64,000 nt of DNA from Alphaproteobacteria bacterium (GTDB taxonomy: Bacteria > Pseudomonadota > Alphaproteobacteria > Ferrovibrionales > Ferrovibrionaceae): the NCBI GenBank assembly GCA_017307375.1, contig JAFKFH010000004.1, positions 496,001 through 560,000 of the forward strand, in the 5' to 3' direction. The notes under the pieces are model-generated. The model saw only the letters and a list, made by a program, of their open reading frames with translations, did no database searches and was not told the DNA's origin. The translations under genes were made by a program, and so were the position numbers. Numbering within the stretch: position 1 is the first letter of the stretch; every line of letters begins with the position of its first letter. Shown one piece after another: positions 43,964 to 55,414 of this stretch.

Positions 43964-45112
43964 CTATCCGTCCCCGCGCCGCCGCGCCGCTTCTGCCTCG
44001 ATCGCCTTGGCCAGCGCCGGGTGCTGGCCGGCAAGCTGGAAGAAGTCCGGCATGGCCAGCACCAGCATCGTGCAGGAGGTCAGCGTCACGATGTCGGCCG
44101 AGCGCGGCCGGCGGTCCAGCAGCGCCATCTCGCCGAAGAACATGCCTTCCGACAGGATGACGCTTTCCGGCTGCAAGCGCACCTCGACCTCGCCCGCGGC
44201 GATGAAGAACATGCTGTCGCCGGGCGCTCCGCGACGCACGACCATTGCGCCGGGCGGGAAATAGCGGGCCTTCAGCCGGGCGACCACGTCGGCGATGGCC
44301 TGGGCGCCGATGCCGGAGAACAGCGGGACACGGGCGACCAGTTCCCAGATGCGCACGAAGTCCCGGCGCTTCACCTCTTCGGAGAAGCCGGTCGCGAGAA
44401 TGCCGGCGAGCAATGCCAGCACGCCGATGCCGGAGATCATCACGAAGCCGGCGATGATCCGGCCGAACGCGGTCTGGGGCACCACGTCGCCGTAACCCGT
44501 GGTCGTCAGGGTGACGATCGCCCACCACAGCGCCTTGGGTATGCTGCCGAAGATCTCCGGCTGGTCTGCCCTCTCGGCGATATGGGCCAGTGTCGCGGCG
44601 GCGATCAGCACGATCCCGAACATGATCATCACCACCAGCAGCGTGCGCCGCTCGTTGTAGATCACGCGGCCGATCAGGCGCGCGCCCGGCGTATGCGCCG
44701 ACAGTTTCAGCATGAACAGCAGCACCATCACCGCCGCGAAATCGGGCGGCAGGATCATGCCCCAGGTCAAGGCGCCGGTAACCGGCAGGATCGCCAGCAG
44801 GTCGACGATGCCGGCCGGCGACAGGGCCCAGTGCCACCGGGCCGCGGCCGGGTTCAGCCAGGTCAGCCGCGGCAGGTCCGGGGCGCACCATAGCCGCAGT
44901 GCGTATTCGAAGGCGAAGGCGAGCCCGACCAGGGCGATCGCCATTTCGACCGCCATCTGCAGCTGATGATCGATGCCCGGGATCGAATCGACCAGGGTGC
45001 AGCCGATGCCGATCAGGATCAGCATCAGCTGCGCAAAACGAAAGCGCTGCGCCCCGGGCAGCGCGACTTCGGGATCGAGGATGAGATGCAGGCGCTGGCG
45101 CGAGGACGTCAT
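43964..45112 (-). CDS. Cyclic nucleotide-gated potassium channel
   Basis: A 382-residue six-helix K+ channel like MloK1. The selectivity filter is TTTGYGD (residues 203-209), preceded by the pore helix PKALWWAIVTL. The fourth helix has few positive charges, so strong voltage gating is unlikely. The C-terminal cyclic-nucleotide-binding domain (~260-375) has the phosphate cassette FFGEMALLDRRPRSADIV with the conserved Arg. It starts at 45112 in a TGATG overlap with the SDR gene upstream. Confidence 0.93.
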   Translation of the reverse strand: MTSSRQRLHLILDPEVALPGAQRFRFAQLMLILIGIGCTLVDSIPGIDHQLQMAVEMAIALVGLAFAFEYALRLWCAPDLPRLTWLNPAAARWHWALSPAGIVDLLAILPVTGALTWGMILPPDFAAVMVLLFMLKLSAHTPGARLIGRVIYNERRTLLVVMIMFGIVLIAAATLAHIAERADQPEIFGSIPKALWWAIVTLTTTGYGDVVPQTAFGRIIAGFVMISGIGVLALLAGILATGFSEEVKRRDFVRIWELVARVPLFSGIGAQAIADVVARLKARYFPPGAMVVRRGAPGDSMFFIAAGEVEVRLQPESVILSEGMFFGEMALLDRRPRSADIVTLTSCTMLVLAMPDFFQLAGQHPALAKAIEAEAARRRGDG

Positions 45113-45888
45113 CAGAAAATCGTATAGCCCCCGTCGATCACGAAACTGTCCCCCGTGTGGTAGGATGATGCATCCGAGGTCAGATAGACGGCGATGCCGC
45201 CGAAATCGGCCGCCTCGCCCCAGCGTCGGGCTGGGATACGCGGCATTACCGCGCCGACGAACTTGTCGTTCGAGGTCGCGGCCGTCGTCATGTCGGTGGC
45301 GATCCATCCCGGCAGGATCGAATTGGCGCGGATGCGATGCCGCGCCAGTTCGACCGCCAGGCCCTTGATCATCGAGATCAGCCCGCCCTTCGACGCCCCG
45401 TACTGCTCGTTGCGGGCGGCCCCCTCGATCGCGGCGGTCGAGGCGATGCCGATCAGCGATCCGCCGTTGCCTGCAGCGATCATCGCCCGGGTGGCGGCAC
45501 GCAAGGTGAAGAAGGCCCCGTCCAGATTGATCGCCATCACCCGGCGCCATTCCTCGTCGCTCATCTCGACGAAGCTCGGCGCGCGGCCGATCACGCCGGC
45601 ATTGGCAATGCAGCCGTCCAGCCGGCCGCCAAGGGCCGCAACCGACCGCGCGGTCGCAGCCTCGACCGCCGCCGAATCCCCGACATCGCAGGTCAGCGCC
45701 GCCACCTTGCCGGTGGCTTGGGCGCTCAGCCGGTGTGCCGCCTCGTCGGTCTTGGCCTGGTTGGTGCCCCAGATGACGACCGAGGCGCCGGCCTGGACCA
45801 GCGCTTCGGCCATGCCGTAGCCGATCCCGCCATTGCCGCCGGTAACGATGACACCTTTGCCCGTCAGGTCGAACGGCCGATATCCCAT
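45112..45888 (-). CDS. Short-chain dehydrogenase/reductase
   Basis: A 258-residue classical SDR. The cofactor motif is TGGNGGIGYGMAEAL, NAG is in CIANAGVIG, and the catalytic Tyr and Lys are in YGASKGG. The C-terminal segment SYHTGDSFVIDGGYTIF is typical of SDRs acting on sugars or hydroxyacids. ATG 45888 has the ribosome site cgggga. It is coupled by 1 base to the K+ channel gene; a functional link is not obvious. Confidence 0.88.
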   Translation of the reverse strand: MGYRPFDLTGKGVIVTGGNGGIGYGMAEALVQAGASVVIWGTNQAKTDEAAHRLSAQATGKVAALTCDVGDSAAVEAATARSVAALGGRLDGCIANAGVIGRAPSFVEMSDEEWRRVMAINLDGAFFTLRAATRAMIAAGNGGSLIGIASTAAIEGAARNEQYGASKGGLISMIKGLAVELARHRIRANSILPGWIATDMTTAATSNDKFVGAVMPRIPARRWGEAADFGGIAVYLTSDASSYHTGDSFVIDGGYTIF

Positions 45889-45937
45889 GGTGTTTCCCCG
45901 TGAATCCCGATTCATTAAATTGCCGGGGTTACCTTAG

Positions 45938-47440
45938 CTATCTGCGATCGATCGGAAAACCGTCTGTCGGTGCCGGCATCAACCCGACCGAGACACGGTT
46001 CTTGCCGTTGCGCTTGGCGTCGTACATCGCGGCGTCGGCGCGGGCCAGCGCCACGTCGAACCCCAGCGTGTCGGGGCTGCAATAGGCGACCCCGACGCTG
46101 CAGCCGATGCCGTCGCCGACCCGGGCCACCGCGTCGACGATACGCTGGGCGACGGCCGCCGCCGTCGCCTTCACACCGTCGGGCGCCCCTGCCATGCAGA
46201 TGACGAATTCGTCCCCGCCCAGCCGCCCCACCAGATCGCCGGACCGGACGACGCTTGCAAGAATGCGGGCAACGGCAACCAGCACCGCGTCTCCTCGGGC
46301 ATGGCCGAGGATATCGTTGACCTGCTTGAAGCCGTCTAGGTCGATGAACAGCACTGCCAGCGGCCGCTTCCGGGTCGCGCATTCCCGATGCAGCGCTGCC
46401 GCGAGTTCGAGGAAGTGCGTGCGGCCGGGCAGGCCGGTCAGCGCGTCGTGCCGTGCGGTGATCGCCTCGGCGGTGTGCTTTTCGACTTCCGCCTCAAGCC
46501 GCTCGTTCGAGCGCGCGAGACGTTGTGCATCGGCGGCTGTTGCCATGTAGGCGCGGTTGATCTCGTGCAGGTAGACCAGCAAAAGCATGGCTGACGAGAC
46601 CACCCCGAACATCCGGCCGATATACCAGCCGATCGCGTAGCGACTTGCCCCGGCGATGGTGACCGCGCAATCGAGCAGCAGGGCGAAGAAGGCGACGCCG
46701 AGCGAGACCTGCAGGACAGTCCGGAAATGGGTGGTGTGCCAGAACAGGACCAGCGCGCCCGCCATCATCGCGACGATCAGCGGTCCTGGCCCCCAACTGG
46801 TCATCTGGTTGAGCCGGCCATCGCGGTCCAGCGGCAGCAGGTGGTCGTGGCCGACCGTGACCATCGCGACCGTCGCCACGAACAGCACGAGGGTCACGCC
46901 CAGCGCGGTCCATGCGGCCCCCCGGCGACCTTCGTGGGCCGCGGCGCGCGGCAGCAGCCGGTCGCTGGCCGTATAGATCAGGATGCCGAGGAAGGGACCC
47001 AGGTGCCAGAAGCACCACAGCCAGATCATCGTCTGCGGCCCGCCGGTGAAGACGGCGCGGTCCGGCAGGATCTGGCCGGGGAAAGCCAGGAACTGGATGA
47101 TCATCAGAAGGCCGGTATAGAGACTGCCGCAACCGACATAGAGCAGTGCCGGATTGCCGGTTCCCCGGTAGTGACCGAAGATCAGATACGCGGTTACCAG
47201 ATAGTTGGAGGCCGACAATGTCTGCACGATCGGCAGGAAGGCCGGGATTGGTGGCCCGATCTGGCTGGAGAAGGGCAGGGTGACCACCGTGATCGCGCCA
47301 AGCACGACGCAGAACCACAGGGCAAGGGCGCGCAGGCCAGGGCTGGCCGGTTGCGAGGCGAGCGACGAGAACGGATCGCCCGCGGCCGCCCGCCTCGGGG
47401 TCCTGCGATATGCCGCGAGTTTGTCGATCGTCTTGCTCAC
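45938..47440 (-). CDS. MASE4-GGDEF diguanylate cyclase
   Basis: About 500 residues. The N-terminal half has eight hydrophobic helices matching MASE4 (LPFSSQIGPPIPAFLPIVQT; FLAFPGQ), followed by a coiled-coil stretch (RSNERLEAEVEKHTAE) and a GGDEF domain with RLGGDEF near residue 407 and an intact RxxD inhibitory site (RSGD). It should make cyclic di-GMP under control of a membrane signal. GTG 47440 is chosen; the frame is also open upstream to a TTG at 47503. Confidence 0.88.
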   Translation of the reverse strand: MSKTIDKLAAYRRTPRRAAAGDPFSSLASQPASPGLRALALWFCVVLGAITVVTLPFSSQIGPPIPAFLPIVQTLSASNYLVTAYLIFGHYRGTGNPALLYVGCGSLYTGLLMIIQFLAFPGQILPDRAVFTGGPQTMIWLWCFWHLGPFLGILIYTASDRLLPRAAAHEGRRGAAWTALGVTLVLFVATVAMVTVGHDHLLPLDRDGRLNQMTSWGPGPLIVAMMAGALVLFWHTTHFRTVLQVSLGVAFFALLLDCAVTIAGASRYAIGWYIGRMFGVVSSAMLLLVYLHEINRAYMATAADAQRLARSNERLEAEVEKHTAEAITARHDALTGLPGRTHFLELAAALHRECATRKRPLAVLFIDLDGFKQVNDILGHARGDAVLVAVARILASVVRSGDLVGRLGGDEFVICMAGAPDGVKATAAAVAQRIVDAVARVGDGIGCSVGVAYCSPDTLGFDVALARADAAMYDAKRNGKNRVSVGLMPAPTDGFPIDRR

Positions 47441-47591
47441 GCAGCTGCTTGCCCACCGATCAATGCGCGCGGCCGGCGCCGCGCCGCCACGACTTTGGTA
47501 CAAGAATCAGCAACGATTGGTTAACGCGGCATGACGATTTGCCGACAGTAAGGGGCGCCACGCGCCGGCGGCGGGCGGCGCCCGTCGGAAC

Positions 47592-48077
47592 TTATTCTTC
47601 CTTGTAGCCGTACGCCGGTATGTTGCCGGTGGCGCCGTAGTACTTGTAGGGGAGGAATTTGCCGGACATCGTGATCTGGACCCGGTCGCCGCGCGGGTCG
47701 GGCAGGCGCTCCATCGTGAAGTCGAAATCGATCGCCGACATGATGCCGTCGCCGAATTCCTCCTGGATCAATTCCTTCCAGGTCGGCCCGAAAACCGAGA
47801 CCAGTTCGTAGAAGCGATAGATCAGCGGGTCGGTCGGCGGGCCGGTCAGGGTGCCGCGATGCGGTACTTCGTTCAGCATCCGCTCCTCGACCGTGGAGAG
47901 GCCGAACAGTTCGGCCGCCTTCATCGCCTGCGGTTTGGTCAGCTTCATCTGGCCCAGCAGCGCCGCGGTGATCAGGATCGGCGAGAAGCCCCCAATCTCC
48001 TCGCAGATCTGTTTCCAGCTCCAGCCTTTCTCGCGCTTGATGTCGAGAATCTTTTCAGTGAGGTCGGCGCGTTTCAT
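47592..48077 (-). CDS. cynS: Cyanate hydratase (cyanase)
   Basis: A 161-residue cyanase that turns cyanate and bicarbonate into ammonia and two CO2. The N-terminal helical domain includes KGWSWKQICEEIGG and the catalytic Arg and Glu are in IYRFYELV, with the catalytic Ser in DGIMSAIDFDF. It is the last gene of the ABC transporter operon, 11 bases after the ATPase, with ribosome site taggag. This context points to uptake and use of cyanate as nitrogen source. Confidence 0.96.
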   Translation of the reverse strand: MKRADLTEKILDIKREKGWSWKQICEEIGGFSPILITAALLGQMKLTKPQAMKAAELFGLSTVEERMLNEVPHRGTLTGPPTDPLIYRFYELVSVFGPTWKELIQEEFGDGIMSAIDFDFTMERLPDPRGDRVQITMSGKFLPYKYYGATGNIPAYGYKEE

Positions 48078-48088
48078 CCCGGTTTCTC

Positions 48089-48943
48089 CTAAGGGTGAAC
48101 GAAGGGGGTGGCGGACGGACGGACTGCCGGCGGATGCCGGCGATCCCAGGCAAGACCCGCGATCTCATCCTTGAAGCTGCGCGAGCGGGTGACGAGAAAG
48201 TCGATCAGGTGGTTGCGCAGCGCGTAGTAGTCGGGGTGGCGATGGACGTTGAGCCGGTCGCGATCGCGCGGCAGCGGGTTGACCACGGTTTCGGCGATCA
48301 GCGCGCCGGGGCCGTTGGTCATCAACACGATGCGGTCGGCCAGATAGATCGCCTCGTCGACGTCGTGGGTGATCATGAATACGGTCTGGCCGGTGCCGTG
48401 GCACAGCCGCCGGACCTCGTCCTGCAGCGTGCCGCGCGTCAGTGCGTCCAGGGCCGAGAACGGCTCGTCCATCAACAGCATCTTCGGTTCGAGCGACAGG
48501 GCGCGGGCGATGCCGACGCGCTGCTTCATCCCGCCGGAAAGTTCCGATGGCCGTTTGCCTTCGGCGCCCGTCAGCCCGACGAGCCGGATGTAGTCGAGCG
48601 CATGGGCCCGAATCTTCGCCCGCGACCAGTCGGGGTGGCGGGCGCCGACCGCATAGGCGACGTTGCCCAGAACGGTCAGCCAGGGGAACAGGGCATGGCC
48701 CTGGAAGATCACGGCGCGGTCGAGCGCCGGGCCGTCGATCGCCTTGCCGTCGACGACGACGACACCATCGGACGGCTTGTCCAGGCCGGCAAGAATGTTC
48801 AGCACCGTGGTCTTGCCGCAACCCGAATGCCCGATCACGCAGACGAACTCGCCGCGGTCGATGCCGAGCCACAGATCCTCGAAGATCGCCGGGCCGCCAT
48901 ACCGCCGCGCGATGCCCTCGATGGAGATCAGCGGGCCGCTCAT
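48089..48943 (-). CDS. Cyanate/nitrate-type ABC transporter, ATP-binding subunit
   Basis: A 284-residue ATPase of the NrtD/TauB/CynD family: Walker [10 protein letters not shown], signature [15 protein letters not shown], Walker [14 protein letters not shown] and the H-loop ITHDVDEA. It overlaps the permease gene by 4 bases (ATGA) and precedes cynS, so the transported substrate is probably cyanate. Confidence 0.92.
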   Translation of the reverse strand: MSGPLISIEGIARRYGGPAIFEDLWLGIDRGEFVCVIGHSGCGKTTVLNILAGLDKPSDGVVVVDGKAIDGPALDRAVIFQGHALFPWLTVLGNVAYAVGARHPDWSRAKIRAHALDYIRLVGLTGAEGKRPSELSGGMKQRVGIARALSLEPKMLLMDEPFSALDALTRGTLQDEVRRLCHGTGQTVFMITHDVDEAIYLADRIVLMTNGPGALIAETVVNPLPRDRDRLNVHRHPDYYALRNHLIDFLVTRSRSFKDEIAGLAWDRRHPPAVRPSATPFVHP

Positions 48944-49779
48944 TCGGGATAGCTCACGAGCCGGGCGAGGCGGGCAAGCGCCTGATCGAGCACCATGCCG
49001 ACCAGCCCGATCAGCAGGATCGCCGTGATCACGTTGGTGATCGACAGGTTGTTCCACTCGTTCCACACGAAGTAGCCGATACCGGTACCGCCGACCAGCA
49101 TCTCGGCGGCGACGATGACCAGCCAGGCGATGCCGATCGAGATCCGCATGCCGGTCAGGATGGTCGGGGCGGCCGCCGGCAGGATCACGGTGAAGGCCCG
49201 TTTCACCGGGGGGATTTCCAGCGTGCGGGCGACGTTCAGCCATTCGCGCCGAACGCTTGCCACGCCGAACGCGGTATTGACCAGCATCGGCCAGACCGAG
49301 CAGATGAAGATCACGAATATCGCCGAGATCGCCGAGTCCTTGATCGTGTAGAGCGCGAGCGGCATCCAGGCCAGCGGCGAGATCGGCTTCAGGATCTGGA
49401 TATAGGGATCGAGCGCCCGGTTCATCAGCGGCGACATCCCGATCAGGAAGCCGAGCGGCAGGGCGACCAGGACTGCCAGCAGATAGCCGGCGAAGACCCG
49501 GGCGATCGAGAAGGCGAGCTGGATGCCGATGCCCTTGTCGTTGGGGCCGCGATCGTAGAAGGGATCGGCGAGGTGATGCCAGAGCTGGGCGCCCACCGCA
49601 CCGGGGCCAGGCATCGCCGAAGTCCCCTGCGTCGCGGTCTGGCCCATCAGCTTGGCATATTCCGGATCCATGTCCGCGGCCGGCCCGCTGCCCATCGTGC
49701 CGAGGTGCCACAGGCCGAGGAACGCGGCCAGCAGCAGCAGCGACACGAGCGCGGCGCGGATGGTGAGCGACCCCGTCAT
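48940..49779 (-). CDS. Cyanate/nitrate-type ABC transporter, permease
   Basis: A 279-residue inner-membrane permease of the NrtB/TauC/CynB type with about six helices. The EAA-like loop [20 protein letters not shown] contacts the ATPase, and the segment [20 protein letters not shown] is typical of the family. An N-terminal insertion (residues ~30-75) is polar. ATGA overlaps join it to both neighbours. Confidence 0.91.
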   Translation of the reverse strand: MTGSLTIRAALVSLLLLAAFLGLWHLGTMGSGPAADMDPEYAKLMGQTATQGTSAMPGPGAVGAQLWHHLADPFYDRGPNDKGIGIQLAFSIARVFAGYLLAVLVALPLGFLIGMSPLMNRALDPYIQILKPISPLAWMPLALYTIKDSAISAIFVIFICSVWPMLVNTAFGVASVRREWLNVARTLEIPPVKRAFTVILPAAAPTILTGMRISIGIAWLVIVAAEMLVGGTGIGYFVWNEWNNLSITNVITAILLIGLVGMVLDQALARLARLVSYPE

Positions 49780-51134
49780 GTCCGTCGGATCGCGAAGGAA
49801 TTGACGTAGTCGTCGGGCTTGGACGCATCGAACGGCTTGCCCATGACGACGATGGTCTTCGACCCGGCAGCCGGCGGCGTCATGCCGGCCTCCTTCATCA
49901 GCCGCGCGGCATCGGTCGCCAGGAAGACCTGATTGGCGATCGACTTGTAGTCGACTTCTCCCTTGATCTGCCCCCAACGCTTCATCTGGGTCAGGATCCA
50001 TACCGCGAAGGATTCCCAGGGGAAAGGATCGAAGGCGATGCGGTTCGGATCCTTCTTCACCGTACCCAGACCGTCGGCATAGGTGCCGGTCAGTACCTGC
50101 TCGACCACCACCGGCGGCTGGTTGAGGTAGTTGGCCGGCGCGATCGCGTTCGCGATCTCCTTGCGGTTCTCCGGGATCGAGGCGTAGGCGGTGGCTTCGA
50201 TGATCGCCTTCAGCAGCGCGCCGTAGGTGTTCGGCATCGAGGTAACGAATTCCTTCGATGCGGCAAAGGCGCAGCAGGGATGGCCGTCCCAGATTTCCTT
50301 CGACAGCATGTGGATGAAGCCGACGCCGTCATAGACCGCGCGCTGGTTCACCGGATCGGGCGCCAGGAAGCCGTCGATATTGTCGGCACGAAGATTGGCG
50401 ACCATCTCGGGCGGCGGCACCGCCCGGATCTGCACGTCGGCATCGGGATCGACGCCGTTCTCTGCGAGGTAGTAGCGCAGCAGGTAGTTGTGCATCGAAT
50501 AGTCGAAGGGCACGGCGAACTTGAAGCCCTTCCAGGACTTCGGGTCTCGCTTGTCCTTGTGCTTCACCGACAGCGTGATCGCCTGGCCGTTGACGTTCTC
50601 GATCGCCGGCACGGTGTAGGGCAGGGGCGTGGCGCCGGCGCCGAGCGAGATTGCCAGCGGCATCGGCGACAGCATGTGCGCGGCGTCGTATTCCTTGTTG
50701 ATCGTCTTGTCGCGGATGACGGCCCAGCCGGCCGTCTTGATCACCTCGACGTTCAGGCCCTGCTTGGAATAAAAGCCCATCGGATGGGCCATGATGATCG
50801 GGGTTGCGCAGGTGATCGCGATGAAGCCGATCTTGAGGTCCTTCTTTTCGAGCGGACCACCCTGGGCCAGTGCGTCCGTCACCTGGCCCAGCGGCAGGAT
50901 CTGGCTGATCGCGGCCAGCGCGGTCGAGCCACCGACCGCCTTGAGGAACCCGCGGCGCGTCGCATCCTCCGGAAACAGCGCCCGGACCACGGCGCTTTCG
51001 ACCGCGCGCGACATCCGCGCCTCCGATCCGGCCGTCGCCGCATCATGGTCTGCCTGGCTTGCATGTCGCCCGCAGCCGCAGCCGCTGGCGCTCAGCTTCC
51101 GCGTGGCATCGAGCGGATCGTCGAACATTCCCAT
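49776..51134 (-). CDS. Cyanate/nitrate-type ABC transporter, Tat-exported binding protein
   Basis: A 452-residue NrtA/CmpA-family substrate-binding protein. It has the long N-terminus of this family ([14 protein letters not shown], then [14 protein letters not shown]) before a twin-arginine signal, [13 protein letters not shown] with Arg60-Arg61, and the mature domain starts [23 protein letters not shown] 51134 is placed by the ribosome site gaggaggggt. A sigma-54 promoter lies 43 bases upstream. Substrate cyanate is inferred from the linked cyanase; nitrate or a related anion remains possible. Confidence 0.9.
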   Translation of the reverse strand: MGMFDDPLDATRKLSASGCGCGRHASQADHDAATAGSEARMSRAVESAVVRALFPEDATRRGFLKAVGGSTALAAISQILPLGQVTDALAQGGPLEKKDLKIGFIAITCATPIIMAHPMGFYSKQGLNVEVIKTAGWAVIRDKTINKEYDAAHMLSPMPLAISLGAGATPLPYTVPAIENVNGQAITLSVKHKDKRDPKSWKGFKFAVPFDYSMHNYLLRYYLAENGVDPDADVQIRAVPPPEMVANLRADNIDGFLAPDPVNQRAVYDGVGFIHMLSKEIWDGHPCCAFAASKEFVTSMPNTYGALLKAIIEATAYASIPENRKEIANAIAPANYLNQPPVVVEQVLTGTYADGLGTVKKDPNRIAFDPFPWESFAVWILTQMKRWGQIKGEVDYKSIANQVFLATDAARLMKEAGMTPPAAGSKTIVVMGKPFDASKPDDYVNSFAIRRT

Positions 51135-51176
51135 GGCACCCCTCCTCTGGCGATGAACCGGCCTGGTTTGTGCAAC

Positions 51177-51191
51177 GCAACAAGTGTGCCA
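51177..51191 (-). promoter_or_regulatory. Sigma-54 (-24/-12) promoter of the cyanase operon
   Basis: On the minus strand the sequence TGGCACACTTGTTGC matches the sigma-54 consensus TGGCACG-N4-TTGC: GG at 51189-51190 and GC at 51177-51178, with the required 10 bases between. It lies 43 bases before the binding-protein ATG and faces the operon. The divergent neighbour encodes a sigma-54 activator. Confidence 0.85.
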
Positions 51192-51238
51192 GCCGCTGGA
51201 AGGACGGATTTCCGGGAGGGAGACGGGTGATGACACTT

Positions 51239-51250
51239 ACGAGATCTCGT
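51239..51250. promoter_or_regulatory. Palindromic activator site 1
   Basis: ACGAGATCTCGT, a perfect 12-bp palindrome, one of three sites of the form ACGARATYTCGT, located 48 bases upstream of the sigma-54 -24 element. Confidence 0.6.
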
Positions 51251-51255
51251 GACAC

Positions 51256-51267
51256 ACTAAATTTCGT
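51256..51267. promoter_or_regulatory. Palindromic activator site 2 (imperfect)
   Basis: ACTAAATTTCGT differs by one base from the perfect palindrome of site 3. Centre-to-centre spacing is 17 bases from site 1 and 22 from site 3. Confidence 0.55.
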
Positions 51268-51277
51268 AGCTCGGATC

Positions 51278-51289
51278 ACGAAATTTCGT
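51278..51289. promoter_or_regulatory. Palindromic activator site 3
   Basis: ACGAAATTTCGT, a perfect 12-bp palindrome 13 bases before the preferred start of the activator gene. Together the three sites form an enhancer-like cluster about 50-110 bases upstream of the sigma-54 promoter, and would also allow autoregulation. Confidence 0.6.
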
Positions 51290-51301
51290 AGCGAGGGCGA
51301 G

Positions 51302-53170
<1,869 letters not shown>

Positions 53171-53230
53171 TCGACGACACCGCCGGCGGCGGGCAGCATC
53201 GGCCTCATCGCAAAGCCAATGGAGGCCGTC

Positions 53231-53596
53231 ATGACCGAACTTAAAACCGTCGCCGAGAATTACATCGCCGCCTGGAACGAGGTCGACGCGGCTGCGCGCC
53301 GCGCCCTGGTCGCCCGCACCTTCACCGAGACCTGCGCCTATGTGGACCCGCTGATGCAGGGGCAGGGCCACGACGGCATCGAGGCGATGATCGCCGGCGT
53401 GCGGGCCAGGTTTCCCGATTTCCGCTTCATCCTCGACGGTGCCGTCGACGGCTATGGCGACAAGATCCGGTTTTCCTGGGCGCTTGGCCCGGCCGGCATC
53501 CCCGACATGATCAAGGGGACCGACTTCGGCCTGGTGGCCGAAGGGCGCCTGCAGGCCGTCACCGGTTTCCTCGACAAGGTGCCGCCGGGGATGTGA
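53231..53596 (+). CDS. SnoaL-like/NTF2-fold protein
   Basis: A 121-residue protein of the NTF2-like SnoaL type: VAENYIAAWNEVDAAARRAL at the start, YVDPLMQGQGHDGIEAMIAG and DKIRFSWALGPAG later. Such small cone-shaped domains act as polyketide cyclases, isomerases or ligand binders; no function can be assigned. ATG 53231 is preferred over 53219 because ggagg lies 6 bases before it. Confidence 0.75.
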   Translation: MTELKTVAENYIAAWNEVDAAARRALVARTFTETCAYVDPLMQGQGHDGIEAMIAGVRARFPDFRFILDGAVDGYGDKIRFSWALGPAGIPDMIKGTDFGLVAEGRLQAVTGFLDKVPPGM

Positions 53597-53604
53597 CGCC
53601 GGTC

Positions 53605-53967
53605 TCACCGGTCGGCTATCGAGCGGAAAAGCAGGTCGGCGACGCGTTTTCCGTCGACCGGCTTTTCGCAGCGCGGCACCGTTTCATAGCCGCTGGCGAT
53701 GGCCGACCGGTCGTAGCCGGTGGCAAAGACGAAAGGGATGAAGCGCGCGCGCAGGGCGTCGGCGACCGGGTAGACGGCATCGCCGGCGAGGTTGATGTCG
53801 AGGATCGCGCCATCGAGTGGTTCGGCCTCGATCACTGCCAGCGCCCGCGCGACGTTGCCGACCGGCCCGACCACCTCGATGCCCGATTCTGCAAGCGCGT
53901 CCGCCAGATCGACGGCAATGATGTATTCGTCCTCGACCACGAGGATCCGCCGTCGCGCCTCAGCCAT
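53605..53967 (-). CDS. Single-domain response regulator
   Basis: A 120-residue receiver domain with the acidic pocket VEDEY, phosphoacceptor Asp57 in GAILDINLAGD, and the conserved Lys in CEKPVDGK. It has no output domain. It overlaps the 3' end of the HWE kinase gene by 8 bases, so the pair forms a two-component system; receivers of this LDINL subtype typically accompany HWE/HisKA_2 kinases. GTG 53976 is an alternative start. Confidence 0.88.
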   Translation of the reverse strand: MAEARRRILVVEDEYIIAVDLADALAESGIEVVGPVGNVARALAVIEAEPLDGAILDINLAGDAVYPVADALRARFIPFVFATGYDRSAIASGYETVPRCEKPVDGKRVADLLFRSIADR

Positions 53968-55345
53968 GGTTTGCACTCCGCAAGGGGATGGTGATCCGGC
54001 AGCGCACGCCGTCGGCGGTGAAGTCGAGCCGGGTCATGGCGCCGAGCTGGTAGGGCAGGGCACGCTCGATCAGTTCGCTGCCATAGCCGGCGTGGCGCGG
54101 TCGGCCATGCGGCAGCGCGACGCCTGATTCGCACCAGTCGAGAACCAGTGCATACCCCGGTCGCGTCGCGGCGACGTCCCAGCCGATGCCGAGCCGGCCT
54201 TCGTCATGGGCCAGCGCGCCATGTTTCAAGGCATTCGTCGCGAGTTCGTGCAGCGCCAGGCCGATCGTCTGTGCGGTCGTCGGGGTCAGTGTCACCGTCG
54301 GGCCGGTGATCGTGACCCTGCCTTCGATGTCGCCGTGCATCTCCATCTCGCCCCATACCAGTTCGCGCAGCCCGATCGCACCCTGGTCGGTGCGCGCAAG
54401 CAGGCCCTGCACGCGGCTGAGCGCACGCAGACGTCCGGCGAATTCGGTGCTGAACGCGTCGAGCGATGCGCTCGCCCGCAGCGTCCGGGCCGCGATCGCC
54501 TGGGTCACGGCGAGCAGATTGCGGGTACGGTGCTGCAGCTCGGCCATCAGTATCTGCTGCCGACCCTGCAGCTCGCGCAGGTCGTGGACGTCGGTCATCG
54601 TTCCGACCCAGTCGACATCGCGGTCGTCGGTGCCCGTCTGGATCGGACGCGCGCGCGTCTGGTGCCAGCGATATTCGCCTGTCGTCGCCCGTCGCACCCG
54701 ATGTTCCACATAGTATTCGCCGATTTCCGCCGCGTCGTTCCAGGCGGCGAGGGTGGCGTCGCGATCTTCGGGATGGATCGCGTCGAGCCAGCCGAACCCC
54801 ATGCTGTCCTCGAAACTCAGCCCGGTGAAATCTATCCACTGCGGACTGCCCCAGCTGCGCCGGCCATCGGCCTGGGCACGGAACACCAACTGCGGGATGT
54901 TGGTGGCCAGCAGGCGGAATCGCGCCTCGCTTTCCCGGATCCGCATCTCGGTGTGATGCTGCTCGGTCCGGTCGCGCAGGATCTTGACATAGCCCAGGCC
55001 GGGGGCGGACAGCGGCATCATCAGGCCCGACGCCCAGAACCTGTCACCGTTCTTGCGCATCTGCCAACGTTCGTCGATTGCCCGCCCCTCGGCGGTGGCG
55101 ACGCGGCGTTCTTCCTCTGCCTTGCCGGCCACACGATCTTCAGGCGTGAAGATCGCGTCGGCCGACCGGCCGAGCATCTCGGTCTCGCTGTAGCCAAGCA
55201 GGCGTTCGGCGCCGGTGTTCCAGCCGGTGACCAAGCCCGACGGATCCATCGAGAAGATCGCGAAGTCCGTCGCGCTCTCGATGACGACGCGGAGCAGTTC
55301 GTCGCTGCCAGGCGAGGGCGCCGCCGCTGGGCTGTCGTCGGCCAT
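53960..55345 (-). CDS. PAS-PAS HWE-family histidine kinase
   Basis: A 461-residue soluble sensor kinase: PAS 1 (~15-130), PAS 2 with PAC (~140-258), and an HWE kinase domain with the phosphorylated His272 in LQHRTRNLLAVTQ, Asn371 in LHELATNALKHG, and WCESGV. The PAS 1 domain lacks the flavin Cys motif of LOV domains, so light sensing is not indicated. ATG 55345 follows cggagac. It is coupled to the response regulator downstream. Confidence 0.92.
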   Translation of the reverse strand: MADDSPAAAPSPGSDELLRVVIESATDFAIFSMDPSGLVTGWNTGAERLLGYSETEMLGRSADAIFTPEDRVAGKAEEERRVATAEGRAIDERWQMRKNGDRFWASGLMMPLSAPGLGYVKILRDRTEQHHTEMRIRESEARFRLLATNIPQLVFRAQADGRRSWGSPQWIDFTGLSFEDSMGFGWLDAIHPEDRDATLAAWNDAAEIGEYYVEHRVRRATTGEYRWHQTRARPIQTGTDDRDVDWVGTMTDVHDLRELQGRQQILMAELQHRTRNLLAVTQAIAARTLRASASLDAFSTEFAGRLRALSRVQGLLARTDQGAIGLRELVWGEMEMHGDIEGRVTITGPTVTLTPTTAQTIGLALHELATNALKHGALAHDEGRLGIGWDVAATRPGYALVLDWCESGVALPHGRPRHAGYGSELIERALPYQLGAMTRLDFTADGVRCRITIPLRSANHG

Positions 55346-55414
55346 CGGGGTCTCCGGTCTGCCGCGGGATGCAATCCGGAAACGACGCCCGGGCCGAACC
55401 TTTGTTCCACCCAC

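Noticed and set aside
53960-55345. LOV photoreceptor kinase
   Set aside because: HWE kinases often carry LOV domains, but neither PAS domain shows the flavin-binding Cys motif (NCRFLQ-like).
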